A stretch of DNA of 11,893 nucleotides. Source: Acidimicrobiaceae bacterium (GTDB lineage: Bacteria; Actinomycetota; Acidimicrobiia; Acidimicrobiales; UBA8190). A program made the translations under genes and the position numbers. The stretch covers positions 1 through 11,893 of the forward strand of contig DMNK01000028.1 of assembly GCA_003453695.1 (NCBI GenBank), written 5' to 3'. Under the pieces are notes generated by a model. The model searched no databases and had not been told where the DNA came from. It saw nothing but the letters and a program-made list of their open reading frames with translations. Below, in pieces: positions 5,782 to 11,893 of the stretch. Numbering within the stretch: the first letter of the stretch is position 1; each line of letters begins with the position of its first letter.

Positions 5782-6396
5782 TCACCCACGCAGTGCGGCC
5801 GTGCCCTCAGCCAGGCCATAGAAGACGAGGACGACTGCGGCGGCTGGGTCGGCCCACCACCATCCCGCCACAGCGTTCAGAAGCAGACCGGCCATGACGG
5901 CCACCGCCAGCACGCCGTCGACCAGGGTGACCTTGCCCTCGGTGAGCAGCACGGGATTGCCAAGACGCCTTCCCGTGGAAGCCTTACCCCAAGCCAGAGC
6001 GAACATGACGACTGCCGTGGCCGCAGTCCAACTGACACCGAGGACAGAGTGACGAGGGTGGTATCTCGCCGCCAGGATGACGGCGCTTTGGATGGCCAGG
6101 TACACCGCCAGAGCCAGGAAGCCAACGCCGATCATGCGCAGCGCTCTGCGTTGACGCTCCTCGCCTGTTCCCGAGAGCTCCCAGATGACAACGGTGCTTG
6201 CGCCTATTTCGATGAGTGAGTCGAGTCCGAATCCGGCGAGGGCCACTGAGCGCGCAGCAACAGCGGCGACGGCGAGGATGGCGACTCCGACGGCGTTCCA
6301 GGCAAGCGTGATGCCTTCGAGGAGATAGCCCCGGCGGATCGGTAGGTGTTCGTCGGTGGGTGTCATGGCGTCGAGGCGATCCGTTCTCCTCACCAT
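5782..6396 (-). CDS. Cation-diffusion-facilitator-like membrane transporter (TMEM163-type, no cytoplasmic domain)
   Basis: A 204-residue integral membrane protein with about six hydrophobic segments (near 33-48, 50-72, 88-110, 119-137, 158-176 and 184-197). Diagnostic patterns are GFGLDSLIEIGASTVVIWEL (56-75), with Asp59 and Glu63 in the second helix, and EGKVTLVDGVLAVAVMAG (153-170) followed by GWWWADPAAA. These fit the short 'cation transporter' branch of the CDF superfamily, which lacks the C-terminal metal-sensing domain. Likely role: divalent cation (for example zinc) efflux driven by protons, by family. ATG 6396 is used; ATG 6366 is an alternative, and neither has an SD. It is divergent from a full-length CDF, with only 46 bp between the starts, so their promoters must overlap. 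Heteromer formation is possible but speculative. Confidence 0.85.
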   Translation of the reverse strand: MVRRTDRLDAMTPTDEHLPIRRGYLLEGITLAWNAVGVAILAVAAVAARSVALAGFGLDSLIEIGASTVVIWELSGTGEERQRRALRMIGVGFLALAVYLAIQSAVILAARYHPRHSVLGVSWTAATAVVMFALAWGKASTGRRLGNPVLLTEGKVTLVDGVLAVAVMAGLLLNAVAGWWWADPAAAVVLVFYGLAEGTAALRG

Positions 6397-6442
6397 ACGT
6401 GCAGTGACTATGGCCGATGTGCCATCCGCCTACGCTTGACCC

Positions 6443-7351
6443 ATGTCGAGGGAACGGCGACTCATCGTGGTCTTCGGCCTCAACGCCGCCTTGCTGGCCG
6501 GGCTCATCGCCGTGGGTCTGGTGGCTCACTCCCTGGGAGTGTTGTCCGCCGCAGGCGACTACTTGGCCGATGCCCTCGCCATCGCCCTGTCCCTGTTCAC
6601 GGTCCGCTTGGCGCACAGGAAGGCCACCGCCCGCCGGTCCTACGGCTACGAGCGGTCGACGATCCTCGCCGCTCTGGTCAACGCGGCCCTTGTCGTGGCC
6701 GTGATGACGGTCGTGGTCGTCGTCGCCATCGAACGGCTGGTGCACGGTGTGCCCCAGGTCCGCGGCGGTCCGGTGATCGCTATCAGCGCCGTTGCCGCTG
6801 GGGTGATGTTCGTCGGCGTGTTCGTCCTCCGTGGTGACGACGATCTGAACGTCCGCACCATCCTTTTGGACACCACCGCCGACGCCGCCACGGGAATCTG
6901 CGTGGCCATCACCGGGCTGGTCATCCTCCTTGCAGGTGGGCTGTATTGGCTCGATCCGGCCGTGGCCCTCGTCGTCGCACTGATCATCGGCTATCGAGCA
7001 ACCGGACTCCTTCGTGAAGTTGCCGATGTGCTGTTGGAGTCAACGCCCAAGGGTCTCGACGTCCATCAGGTTGAGTCGGCCATCTACGAAGGCGACGCCG
7101 TCAGCGAGGTCCATGACCTCCATATCTGGAGCCTCTCCTCCGACGTGTTGCTTCTCTCGGCGCATCTGGTGCTTGCCGGTCATCCCACCCTGGAGGAGGC
7201 CCAAGTCGTGGTGGAGCAAATCAAGGAACGTCTTTCGCGACGATTCGACATCGGGCACGCCACCCTGGAGACGGAGTGCGAAGTGTGTGCCGATCCAGAC
7301 CCACACTCGGGCACCGCCAGCGGTCAGGTCAGGGGACTCAGACCATCCTGA
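6443..7351 (+). CDS. Cation diffusion facilitator family transporter (CzcD-like architecture)
   Basis: A 302-residue CDF exporter. Six helices span about 8-205, then a cytoplasmic domain with HDLHIWSLSSDVLLLSAHLV (224-243) and HATLETECEVCADPDPH (272-288), typical of CzcD-like proteins. Between TM2 and TM3 is the family motif YGYERSTILAALVN (67-80). Metal-site residues are Asp39 and Asp43 in TM2 (GDYLAD) and Asp143 and Asp147 in TM5 (DTTAD). Zn-type CzcD proteins usually carry His/Asp in each pair; a DxxxD pair in both helices is known from Mn-transporting CDFs, so specificity may differ. The ATG at 6443 follows TACGCT (6431-6436) by 6 nt, a possible leaderless arrangement; no SD is present. 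Divergent from the short CDF-like gene. The C-terminal tail after residue 289 is low-complexity. Confidence 0.92.
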   Translation: MSRERRLIVVFGLNAALLAGLIAVGLVAHSLGVLSAAGDYLADALAIALSLFTVRLAHRKATARRSYGYERSTILAALVNAALVVAVMTVVVVVAIERLVHGVPQVRGGPVIAISAVAAGVMFVGVFVLRGDDDLNVRTILLDTTADAATGICVAITGLVILLAGGLYWLDPAVALVVALIIGYRATGLLREVADVLLESTPKGLDVHQVESAIYEGDAVSEVHDLHIWSLSSDVLLLSAHLVLAGHPTLEEAQVVVEQIKERLSRRFDIGHATLETECEVCADPDPHSGTASGQVRGLRPS

Positions 7352-7374
7352 ACATGCCGCTTTGCACTACAGGA

Positions 7375-7390
7375 CGTCAGCGGCCTGACG
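7375..7390. terminator. Hairpin between convergent CDF and VOC genes
   Basis: CGTCAG (7375-7380), 4-nt loop CGGC, CTGACG (7385-7390). It occupies the middle of the 82-bp gap between the ends of the CDF gene (7351) and the VOC gene (7434), a natural place for a bidirectional terminator. No T-run follows on the + strand. Confidence 0.42.
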
Positions 7391-7433
7391 GCCGTTGCCA
7401 GGCAAGAACGCTCGACGCCGCGTCCCGCTCTGA

Positions 7434-7835
7434 TCAGGGGTAAGGACTCCAGGCGATCTCCCACCGGTTTCCTTCTGGGTCGGCCCAATAGCCGGTGTAT
7501 CCGCCCCATTCCCGTTTGATGGGCTCGGCGATAGATCGAGCACCTACCGACGTTGCCTTTCCGAAGACTTGGTCGACGGCATCAGGTGACTCGACGTTGA
7601 CGCCGAGTGTGACTCCGTTCCAGCCCTCGCTTGGTTCCGGCTCACCAGGGGCTGCCTCGTCGCCGAGGAGTCCGAGCGGGTACAGGGCCAGACGGACGGA
7701 ACCGGCGTCGAATGCAGCGAAGTTGTCGTCGGACCCTGGCCTCTCTGTCCAGCCCAACGAGACGTAAAAGCGGCGGAGCGCAGGCATGTTCCGGACGCCG
7801 AGGGTCACGAAGGTGATCTGCTGAGGAAGGTTCAC
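7434..7835 (-). CDS. VOC family protein (glyoxalase/bleomycin-resistance superfamily)
   Basis: A 133-residue single VOC module. The first beta-alpha-beta unit is ITFVTLGVRNMPALRRFYVS (7-26) followed by LGWTERPGSDDNFAAFDAG, and the second ends in the characteristic GYTGYWADPEGNRWEIAWSP (112-131). Such proteins act as homodimers that bind small molecules, and many bacterial members are uncharacterised dioxygenase- or lyase-like proteins. The loop between repeats is acidic/proline-rich (59-70, DEAAPGEPEPSE). Start GTG 7835 encodes the natural N-terminus just before strand one; no SD is seen. Convergent with the CDF exporter and divergent from the substrate-binding-protein gene. It is unlike the VOC half of the MerR-VOC protein in its end motif, so it is not an obvious duplicate. 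Confidence 0.9.
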   Translation of the reverse strand: MNLPQQITFVTLGVRNMPALRRFYVSLGWTERPGSDDNFAAFDAGSVRLALYPLGLLGDEAAPGEPEPSEGWNGVTLGVNVESPDAVDQVFGKATSVGARSIAEPIKREWGGYTGYWADPEGNRWEIAWSPYP

Positions 7836-7887
7836 GCCCTAACTCTGCCCATTCGCCAGCCGTCTTGAAAAGGCCGAGCTCGGACCG

Positions 7888-7917
7888 TTGACAACCACCG
7901 CCCGCGCCCACGAACAT
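7888..7917 (+). promoter_or_regulatory. Possible promoter of the substrate-binding-protein gene
   Basis: A perfect TTGACA (7888-7893) is followed after 18 bp by GAACAT (7912-7917), which keeps the A and the terminal T of the -10 consensus. It would give a leader of about 58 nt before the ATG at 7982. The -10 is weak; CATAGT near 7935-7942 is another candidate. Confidence 0.3.
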
Positions 7918-7981
7918 TCCCGGATCCGAATCAAGACATAGTCCCCCATGGCGGCGGGGAGGGCGCTAGCCGGGAGGGGCG

Positions 7982-9166
7982 ATGGACGGCTGGAAGTCGG
8001 CGTGGCCAGCAATCGGGCGGGGGTCGCAAATCGTCGCGTTGGTCGCCGTCTGCGGGGTGCTCGGCGCCGCCTGCGGCTCCGGTCCGGGCACCGCGAAGAT
8101 CGGCATCGAAGGCCCCATGACCGGCCCGCAGGCCGCCACCGGCATCGACATGTGGCGCGCTGCCCAGCTGGAGGAGGCCAAGCTCAACGACGCCGGGGGT
8201 GTGCTCGGCAAGTCGATCCAGCTGGTGCAGATCGACGACCGCGCCGACGCCTCGACCGCGGTGGCCGTCGCCCGCAGGGCCCTGGCCAAGGGGATCTCGG
8301 CTGTGGTGGGCCCCTACAACTCGGCGGTGGGCGTCAAGGACCTGCCCGTGTACACCGGGGCCGGCCTGCCCGTGGTGCGCCTCACCAGCAACCACACCAC
8401 GAGCGGCATGGGCATCACCCTCCAGCCCATGGACTACCAGGTGGCGCCGTTCATGGCGTCCGCCATCGAGAAGACCTCGGGCAGCCAACGGGTGGCCATC
8501 GTGTACGACACCTCCACCTACACCTCCGGCGTGGCTGACCAGGTGAAGACGCTCCTCACCGCAGCGAAGGTGCCGGTGGTGGCCTTCGAGCCCATCACCA
8601 CCGGCCAGACCCAGTTCGGCACGGCCGTGGCCGCCCTGAAGGGGGCGAACCCCACCATCGTCTACTTCGTGGCCTACGACCCCGAGGCCGAAGAGCTCGT
8701 CCAGCAGGCCAGCACCGCGGGCGTGCCCGGGACCTGCCTGGTGGACGGCCTGGCCGCCGAGGGCCCGGTGTTCTTGAAGACCGTCCCGCTGGCGCTGGCC
8801 CAGAAGTGCGTGTTCAGCGGGGTGCCCACCGCCGAGCAGTTCCCCGACGCCCGCACCTACGTGTCCAGCTACAAGTCGAAGTTCAACGAGAGCCCCGGCA
8901 CGTGGGGGACGTTCACCTACGACTCGCTCGGCGCCCTGGCGAGCGCGGTGAAGACGGCTGGGAGCTGGTCGGGACGGAAGGTCGATCCCGTCCTGTTCCA
9001 CCTGAGCGGCTACCGCGGGCTCACGGGGACGACCACCATCAATCCCGGCACGGGGGACCGGAACGATCCGCCGCTCCTCATGGAGACGGTGGACAGCTCA
9101 GGGCACTACGTCGTGTCCCAGGAGTGGTCGCAGAGCGGAGGTCTGCCCGTCCTGCCCCCGCTGTGA
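7982..9166 (+). CDS. ABC transporter substrate-binding lipoprotein, branched-chain amino acid (type I periplasmic-binding) family
   Basis: A 394-residue extracytoplasmic receptor. A signal peptide (hydrophobic SQIVALVAVCGVLGAA, 15-30) leads to Cys31 as the probable lipidated residue; the lipobox has Gly at -3, with Leu at -4, so it is not canonical. The mature part shows the LivJ-like pattern: KIGIEGPMTGPQAATGIDMW, LNDAGGVLGKSIQLVQIDDR, AVVGPYNSAV (replacing the common GP..S loop), VAIVYDTSTYTSGVADQ and FTYDSLGALASAV. It would deliver amino acids, amides or aromatic compounds to a permease. No permease or ATPase gene is beside it, so it is an orphan receptor here. ATG 7982 follows GGGAGGGG at good spacing. 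Codon use is strongly GC-ending, like the ribosomal genes and unlike most of the insert, so it may be resident DNA. Confidence 0.93.
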   Translation: MDGWKSAWPAIGRGSQIVALVAVCGVLGAACGSGPGTAKIGIEGPMTGPQAATGIDMWRAAQLEEAKLNDAGGVLGKSIQLVQIDDRADASTAVAVARRALAKGISAVVGPYNSAVGVKDLPVYTGAGLPVVRLTSNHTTSGMGITLQPMDYQVAPFMASAIEKTSGSQRVAIVYDTSTYTSGVADQVKTLLTAAKVPVVAFEPITTGQTQFGTAVAALKGANPTIVYFVAYDPEAEELVQQASTAGVPGTCLVDGLAAEGPVFLKTVPLALAQKCVFSGVPTAEQFPDARTYVSSYKSKFNESPGTWGTFTYDSLGALASAVKTAGSWSGRKVDPVLFHLSGYRGLTGTTTINPGTGDRNDPPLLMETVDSSGHYVVSQEWSQSGGLPVLPPL

Positions 9167-9180
9167 ATCAGCCGGGTCGA

Positions 9181-9206
9181 CCCTCCGGTCCGGCCCGCCC
9201 GGAGGG
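9181..9206 (+). terminator. Hairpin terminator after the substrate-binding-protein gene
   Basis: CCCTCCGG (9181-9188) pairs perfectly with CCGGAGGG (9199-9206) around a 10-nt loop, 15 nt after the stop codon at 9166. A strong GC-rich stem without a T-run is a common actinobacterial terminator form. It would insulate rplC from upstream transcription. Confidence 0.55.
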
Positions 9207-9275
9207 CGCAATGCGGGGCTCCTGGCCGGGGCGCATCCCCGGAAAAAGCCAGTGGCCGGGGGTGTGACGATCGTG

Positions 9276-9281
9276 TAACCT
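9276..9281 (+). promoter_or_regulatory. Probable -10 element for the rplC-rplD-rplW-rplB unit
   Basis: TAACCT (9276-9281), preceded by TG at 9274-9275, resembles an actinobacterial -10. No good -35 stands 17 bp upstream. A promoter is expected here because the ribosomal genes are separated from rpsJ by a terminator-like hairpin and opposing genes. Transcription would start near 9288, giving a leader of about 210 nt. Confidence 0.35.
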
Positions 9282-9289
9282 CGTCAGTC

Positions 9290-9460
9290 GGCCGGAACGC
9301 CGGCCACGTCCCTATCCGACGTCTCCGAGCGCCTGGTGGGCAACCGCCGGGGACCTCGGGGCAGATCCTGGTGAGCGCTCCGCTCGGGTTTCTCCGGGCG
9401 GAGCGTTTCGTGCGAGACGGGTGCCGGGTCGGCACCCCCACAGGGGTCCCCGCCGCGGGG
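9290..9460 (+). promoter_or_regulatory. Structured 5' leader of the rplC operon
   Basis: Successive hairpins are visible: GGCCGG / CCGGCC with an AACG loop (9290-9305), the long stem at 9376-9405 (listed separately), GGGTGCCG / CGGCACCC with a GGT loop (9419-9437), and CCCCG / CGGGG (9448-9460). Ribosomal-protein operons are often controlled by one of their own products binding the leader; in Escherichia coli L4 does this for the S10 operon. Whether L3, L4 or L23 acts here is inference. The 332-bp gap 9167-9498 holds these elements and no gene that I can see. Confidence 0.45.
9376..9411 (+). terminator. Strong hairpin with T-run in the rplC leader, terminator or attenuator
   Basis: A 12-bp stem (9376-9387 with 9394-9405, one G-T wobble, 6-nt loop GTTTCT) carries CGCTCCGC against GCGGAGCG and is followed by TTTCGT. 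It has the shape of an intrinsic terminator yet lies about 94 bp before the rplC start and after the likely promoter. This suggests regulated attenuation of the ribosomal operon, or a terminator for the upstream unit if the true promoter lies further downstream. Confidence 0.55.
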
Positions 9461-9498
9461 CGCGGCCCGGGCCCAGTTCGAGAAAGGTCCAGCTACCG

Positions 9499-10152
9499 GT
9501 GGCGACCAAGGCGATCGTCGGCGAGAAGGTCGGCATGACCCAGGTCTTCGACGACCAGCACCGTGCCGTGCCGGTCACGGTGCTCAAGGTCGCGCCCGTG
9601 CGGATCGTCCAGGTCAAGACCCCCGAGAAGGAGGGGTACTCGGCGCTGCAGGTCACCTGGGGCGTGACCCGCAACGGGTCGTTGCCCAAGCCCGAGGCCG
9701 GCCACTTCGCCTCCGCCGGCATCGAGCCCGGCCGCCGTCTCGTCGAGCTCCGGCTGGACGACTCGAGCGGCTACGAGGTGGGCCAAGAGCTCACCGCCGA
9801 GGTGCTGGCCGTGGGCGACCACGTGGACGCCATCGCCGTGTCCAAGGGCAAGGGCTTCACCGGGGCCATGAAGCGCCACAATTTCAAGGGCCAGGGGGCG
9901 GCCCACGGCAACCACAAGAAGCACCGGGCCCCCGGTTCCATCGGCGCCTGCGCCACCCCGGCCCGGGTGTTCAAGGGCACCCGCATGGCGGGCCGCGTGG
10001 GGGGGCGCCAGGTCACCGCCCTCAACCTGGAGGTGGTTCGGGCCGACCCCGAGCAGGAGCTGATCCTGGTGAAGGGGGCGGTCCCGGGCCCACGCGGCGG
10101 CGTGGTCGTCCTGCGAGACAGCGTCAAGGCCCCGGCCGGAGGTGCCCGGTGA
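9499..10152 (+). CDS. rplC: 50S ribosomal protein L3
   Basis: A complete 217-residue L3, a large-subunit protein that binds early in 50S assembly and reaches toward the peptidyl-transferase centre. Recognised by GEKVGMTQVFDD (8-19), the core SKGKGFTGAMKRHNFKGQG, the conserved loop HGNHKKHRAPGSIGACATPA and MAGRVGGRQVTALNLEVV. Start GTG 9499 gives VATKAIVGEKVGM, the normal N-terminus, with GAAAGG (9482-9487) upstream at somewhat long spacing; a longer reading from 9421 would run through the leader hairpins. It ends in GTGA, overlapping rplD by 4 nt, so translation is coupled. Its distance from rpsJ is the unusual point. Confidence 0.97.
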   Translation: MATKAIVGEKVGMTQVFDDQHRAVPVTVLKVAPVRIVQVKTPEKEGYSALQVTWGVTRNGSLPKPEAGHFASAGIEPGRRLVELRLDDSSGYEVGQELTAEVLAVGDHVDAIAVSKGKGFTGAMKRHNFKGQGAAHGNHKKHRAPGSIGACATPARVFKGTRMAGRVGGRQVTALNLEVVRADPEQELILVKGAVPGPRGGVVVLRDSVKAPAGGAR

Positions 10153-11099
10153 CCACTGCCACCGAGAGCTCCCCGCGCCCCAACCGCGTCGGGTCGGTAC
10201 GGCGGGCCCGGCCCGAGCCGGTGTCGCGCACCGTGGCCCGTCGCCGCCCCGACGGCACCGTGCTCGGGGAGATGACGCTCCCGCCCGAGATCTTCGGCAT
10301 CGAGCCCAACGCCGCCGTCCTCCACCAGGTGGTCACCGCCCAGCTGGCGGCGGCCCGCTCCGGCACCCAGTCGACGCGGACCCGTTCCGAGGTGAGAGGC
10401 GGCGGGGCCAAGCCCTACAAGCAGAAGGGCACGGGGCGGGCCCGCCAAGGATCGACGCGCGCCCCGCAGTGGGCGGGCGGCGGCGTCGCCCTCGGCCCCA
10501 AGCCCCGCTCCTACCACCAGCGCACCCCGAAGAAGATGATCCGCCTGGCGCTGTGCTCGGCGCTGTCCGACCGGGCCGCCGAAGGGCGGGTGGCCGTGGT
10601 CAACGCCTGGGGCATCGACGAGCCCCGCACCAAGCAGGCGGTCGACGCCCTGCGGGCGCTCGAGATCGACGGCAAGGCCCTCGTCGTCCTCGACCCCGAC
10701 GACATCGACGCCGCCTACTCGTTCCGCAACCTGCCCGAGGTCCACATCATCGCCGCCGCCGAGCTGAACGCCTACGACGTGCTGCGCCACGACTGGGTGG
10801 TGTTCACCGACGCCACGCTGCCAGGCGGCCCCGGGCCCGAGGCCTTCGCCCAAGCCGACGCCGCCGTCCCCGCCAAGCCGGCGCTGTCCGAGCCCGAGGC
10901 CGAGGTGCCGGAGCCGGAGGCCGAGGAGGCACCCGCCACGCCCCGCCCCACCCGGGCCCGCCGCCCCGCCAAGAAGGCCGCCGCCCCCGCCGAGGCCGAC
11001 GCCGCCGAGGCCGACGCCCAAGAGGGGGAGGCGGTTGCCGACGCCGCTGACGAGGCCGAGGCCGGCGACGCCGACGCCCAAGAGGGGGAGGAGCCATGA
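10149..11099 (+). CDS. rplD: 50S ribosomal protein L4 with long acidic Ala/Glu-rich C-terminal extension
   Basis: L4 binds 23S rRNA and lines the peptide exit tunnel. The core is clear from about residue 25 to 224: [20 protein letters not shown], the tunnel loop [20 protein letters not shown] followed by [15 protein letters not shown], and [20 protein letters not shown]. The 316 residues exceed the usual 200-220. There is an extra basic/polar N-terminus (1-24) and a tail of about 90 residues (225-316) rich in Ala, Glu, Pro and Asp, with a basic patch [13 protein letters not shown] (266-278). The last third repeats the peptide ADAQEGE twice. The tail is likely disordered and surface-exposed; its role is unknown. 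GTG 10149 has GGAGGT (10138-10143) 5 nt upstream. Overlaps rplC (GTGA) and rplW (ATGA). Confidence 0.96.
   Translation: MTTATESSPRPNRVGSVRRARPEPVSRTVARRRPDGTVLGEMTLPPEIFGIEPNAAVLHQVVTAQLAAARSGTQSTRTRSEVRGGGAKPYKQKGTGRARQGSTRAPQWAGGGVALGPKPRSYHQRTPKKMIRLALCSALSDRAAEGRVAVVNAWGIDEPRTKQAVDALRALEIDGKALVVLDPDDIDAAYSFRNLPEVHIIAAAELNAYDVLRHDWVVFTDATLPGGPGPEAFAQADAAVPAKPALSEPEAEVPEPEAEEAPATPRPTRARRPAKKAAAPAEADAAEADAQEGEAVADAADEAEAGDADAQEGEEP
11010..11090 (+). repeat. Direct repeat of 21 bp within the rplD tail
   Basis: An identical 21-bp unit, with core CCGACGCCCAAGAGGGGGAG, occurs at 11010-11030 and 11070-11090, 60 bp apart, so the reading frame is kept and the peptide ADAQEGE is repeated. The second copy also supplies the G-rich Shine-Dalgarno of rplW (GGAGG 11087-11091). 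The unit looks like recent internal duplication in a low-complexity tail. Confidence 0.8.
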
Positions 11100-11389
11100 G
11101 GACTCCCGAAGAGGTGCTCCTGCGTCCGGTGGTGTCGGAGAAGTCCTACGCCCTCATGGAGGACGGCACCTACGTCTTCGAGGTGTCCCCCCACGCCAAC
11201 CGCACCGAGATCCGCTACGCCGTCGAGCAGCTCTTCAACGTGCACGTGGCCAAGGTGAACACCTTGAACCGCAAGGGCAAGCGCCGTCGCAACCGCCGCT
11301 CCAACACCTGGGGGTCGCGTCCCGACGTCAAGCGGGCCATGGTCACCCTGCAGGCCGGCGACCGCATCGACCTCTTCGAGAAGAGCTGA
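11096..11389 (+). CDS. rplW: 50S ribosomal protein L23
   Basis: A complete 97-residue L23, which sits at the tunnel exit and is the docking site for trigger factor and SRP. Typical features: [20 protein letters not shown] near the N-terminus, [20 protein letters not shown] in the middle, [18 protein letters not shown] as the basic rRNA-binding extension, and the ending [20 protein letters not shown] 11096 overlaps the rplD stop as ATGA, with GGAGG upstream, so it is translationally coupled. Length and motifs are normal. Confidence 0.97.
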   Translation: MRTPEEVLLRPVVSEKSYALMEDGTYVFEVSPHANRTEIRYAVEQLFNVHVAKVNTLNRKGKRRRNRRSNTWGSRPDVKRAMVTLQAGDRIDLFEKS

Positions 11390-11402
11390 GAGGACGCCGC
11401 AC

Positions 11403-11893
11403 ATGCCCCTGCGCAAGCGCAAGCCCACCAGCCCCGGACGGCGCTTCCAGACCGTCTCGGACTTCTCCGAGATCACCCGGTCGCGTCCCGAGCGCAGCCT
11501 GGTGGGCCCGAAGCCCAAGACCGGCGGCCGCAACAGCTACGGCCGCAAGACGTCGCGGCACCGCGGCGGCGGGCACAAGCAGCAGTACCGCTACATCGAC
11601 TTCAAGCGGGACAAGGACGGCGTTCCCGCCAAGGTGGCCGCCATCGAGTACGACCCCAACCGCAACGCCCGCATCGCCCTGCTCCACTACTACGACGGCG
11701 AGAAGCGCTACATCCTCGCCCCCAACGGCGTGCGCGTCGGGGAGGTGCTGCAGAACGGCCAGGGAGCGGAGATCCGCACCGGCAACGCCCTGCCGCTGCG
11801 CTACATCCCGGTGGGCTCGACCGTGCACAACATCGAGCTGCGCCCCGGCCAGGGCGGGAAGCTGGCCCGGGGAGCGGGCATGAGCGCCCAGCT
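11403..11893 (+). CDS. rplB: 50S ribosomal protein L2, 5' part (partial)
   Basis: The first 163 codons of L2 are visible; the gene runs off the window. L2 is required for subunit association and peptidyl transfer. Seen are [15 protein letters not shown], the basic [20 protein letters not shown], the strand [20 protein letters not shown] and [20 protein letters not shown], matching the RNA-binding and SH3-like parts of the family. ATG 11403 follows GAGAGGA (11388-11394) at 8 nt, 13 nt after the rplW stop. The catalytically implicated C-terminal region lies beyond the window. Confidence 0.97.
   Translation, partial: MPLRKRKPTSPGRRFQTVSDFSEITRSRPERSLVGPKPKTGGRNSYGRKTSRHRGGGHKQQYRYIDFKRDKDGVPAKVAAIEYDPNRNARIALLHYYDGEKRYILAPNGVRVGEVLQNGQGAEIRTGNALPLRYIPVGSTVHNIELRPGQGGKLARGAGMSAQ

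Noticed and set aside
7931..9001. Minus-strand open frame of 356 codons opposite the substrate-binding protein
   Set aside because: Its translation is rich in His, Gly, Arg and Ala without domain motifs, typical of an antisense shadow.
9771..11081. Minus-strand open frame of 436 codons opposite rplC and rplD
   Set aside because: Glycine/leucine low-complexity translation opposite two certain ribosomal genes.
1..11893. CRISPR array, insertion sequence, integrase or phage genes
   Set aside because: No regularly spaced repeats, transposase or recombinase motifs, or terminal inverted repeats were found on either strand.

Overview
The window suggests a GC-rich actinobacterium, possibly of class Acidimicrobiia. 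This rests on the style of the ribosomal proteins, the GTG starts and the overlapping stop/start codons, and is inference. It opens with the 3' end of rpsJ (S10) and closes with rplC, rplD, rplW and the first part of rplB, all on the + strand. In most bacteria rpsJ is followed directly by rplC. Here about 9.4 kb of unrelated DNA lies between them, which is the main feature of the window.

Layout: rpsJ 3' end (1-125); a short stretch that may hold a truncated gene remnant; a MerR-PP2C phosphatase fusion (+); a membrane-anchored protein of unknown function (-); a MerR-VOC fusion (-); a cupin (+); a small stand-alone ClpX-type zinc-finger protein (-); an alpha/beta hydrolase (+); about 500 bp without a confident gene; two divergently transcribed cation-efflux proteins (-, +); a stand-alone VOC protein (-); a branched-chain-amino-acid-type substrate-binding lipoprotein (+); a 330-bp structured leader; then rplC-rplD-rplW-rplB.

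Almost every inserted gene is its own transcription unit, and strands alternate often. Both MerR genes share one promoter design: a 19-bp spacer containing a centred dyad, then exactly 7 nt from the -10 hexamer to the start codon, which implies self-regulated leaderless mRNAs. The insert codes for sensing, detoxification and metal transport (two MerR sensors, two VOC domains, two CDF transporters, a PP2C phosphatase, a cupin). I see no integrase, transposase, tRNA or direct-repeat boundary. Genes from about 350 to 7835 look less strictly GC-ending at codon position three than the ribosomal genes, while the substrate-binding protein (7982-9166) looks like the ribosomal genes.

The rplC block has its own likely promoter and several strong hairpins, including a 12-bp stem followed by a T-run, so it seems to be expressed independently of rpsJ. 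The rplD product has a long Ala/Glu/Pro-rich C-terminal tail not found in standard L4. An assembly chimera cannot be excluded from the sequence alone.
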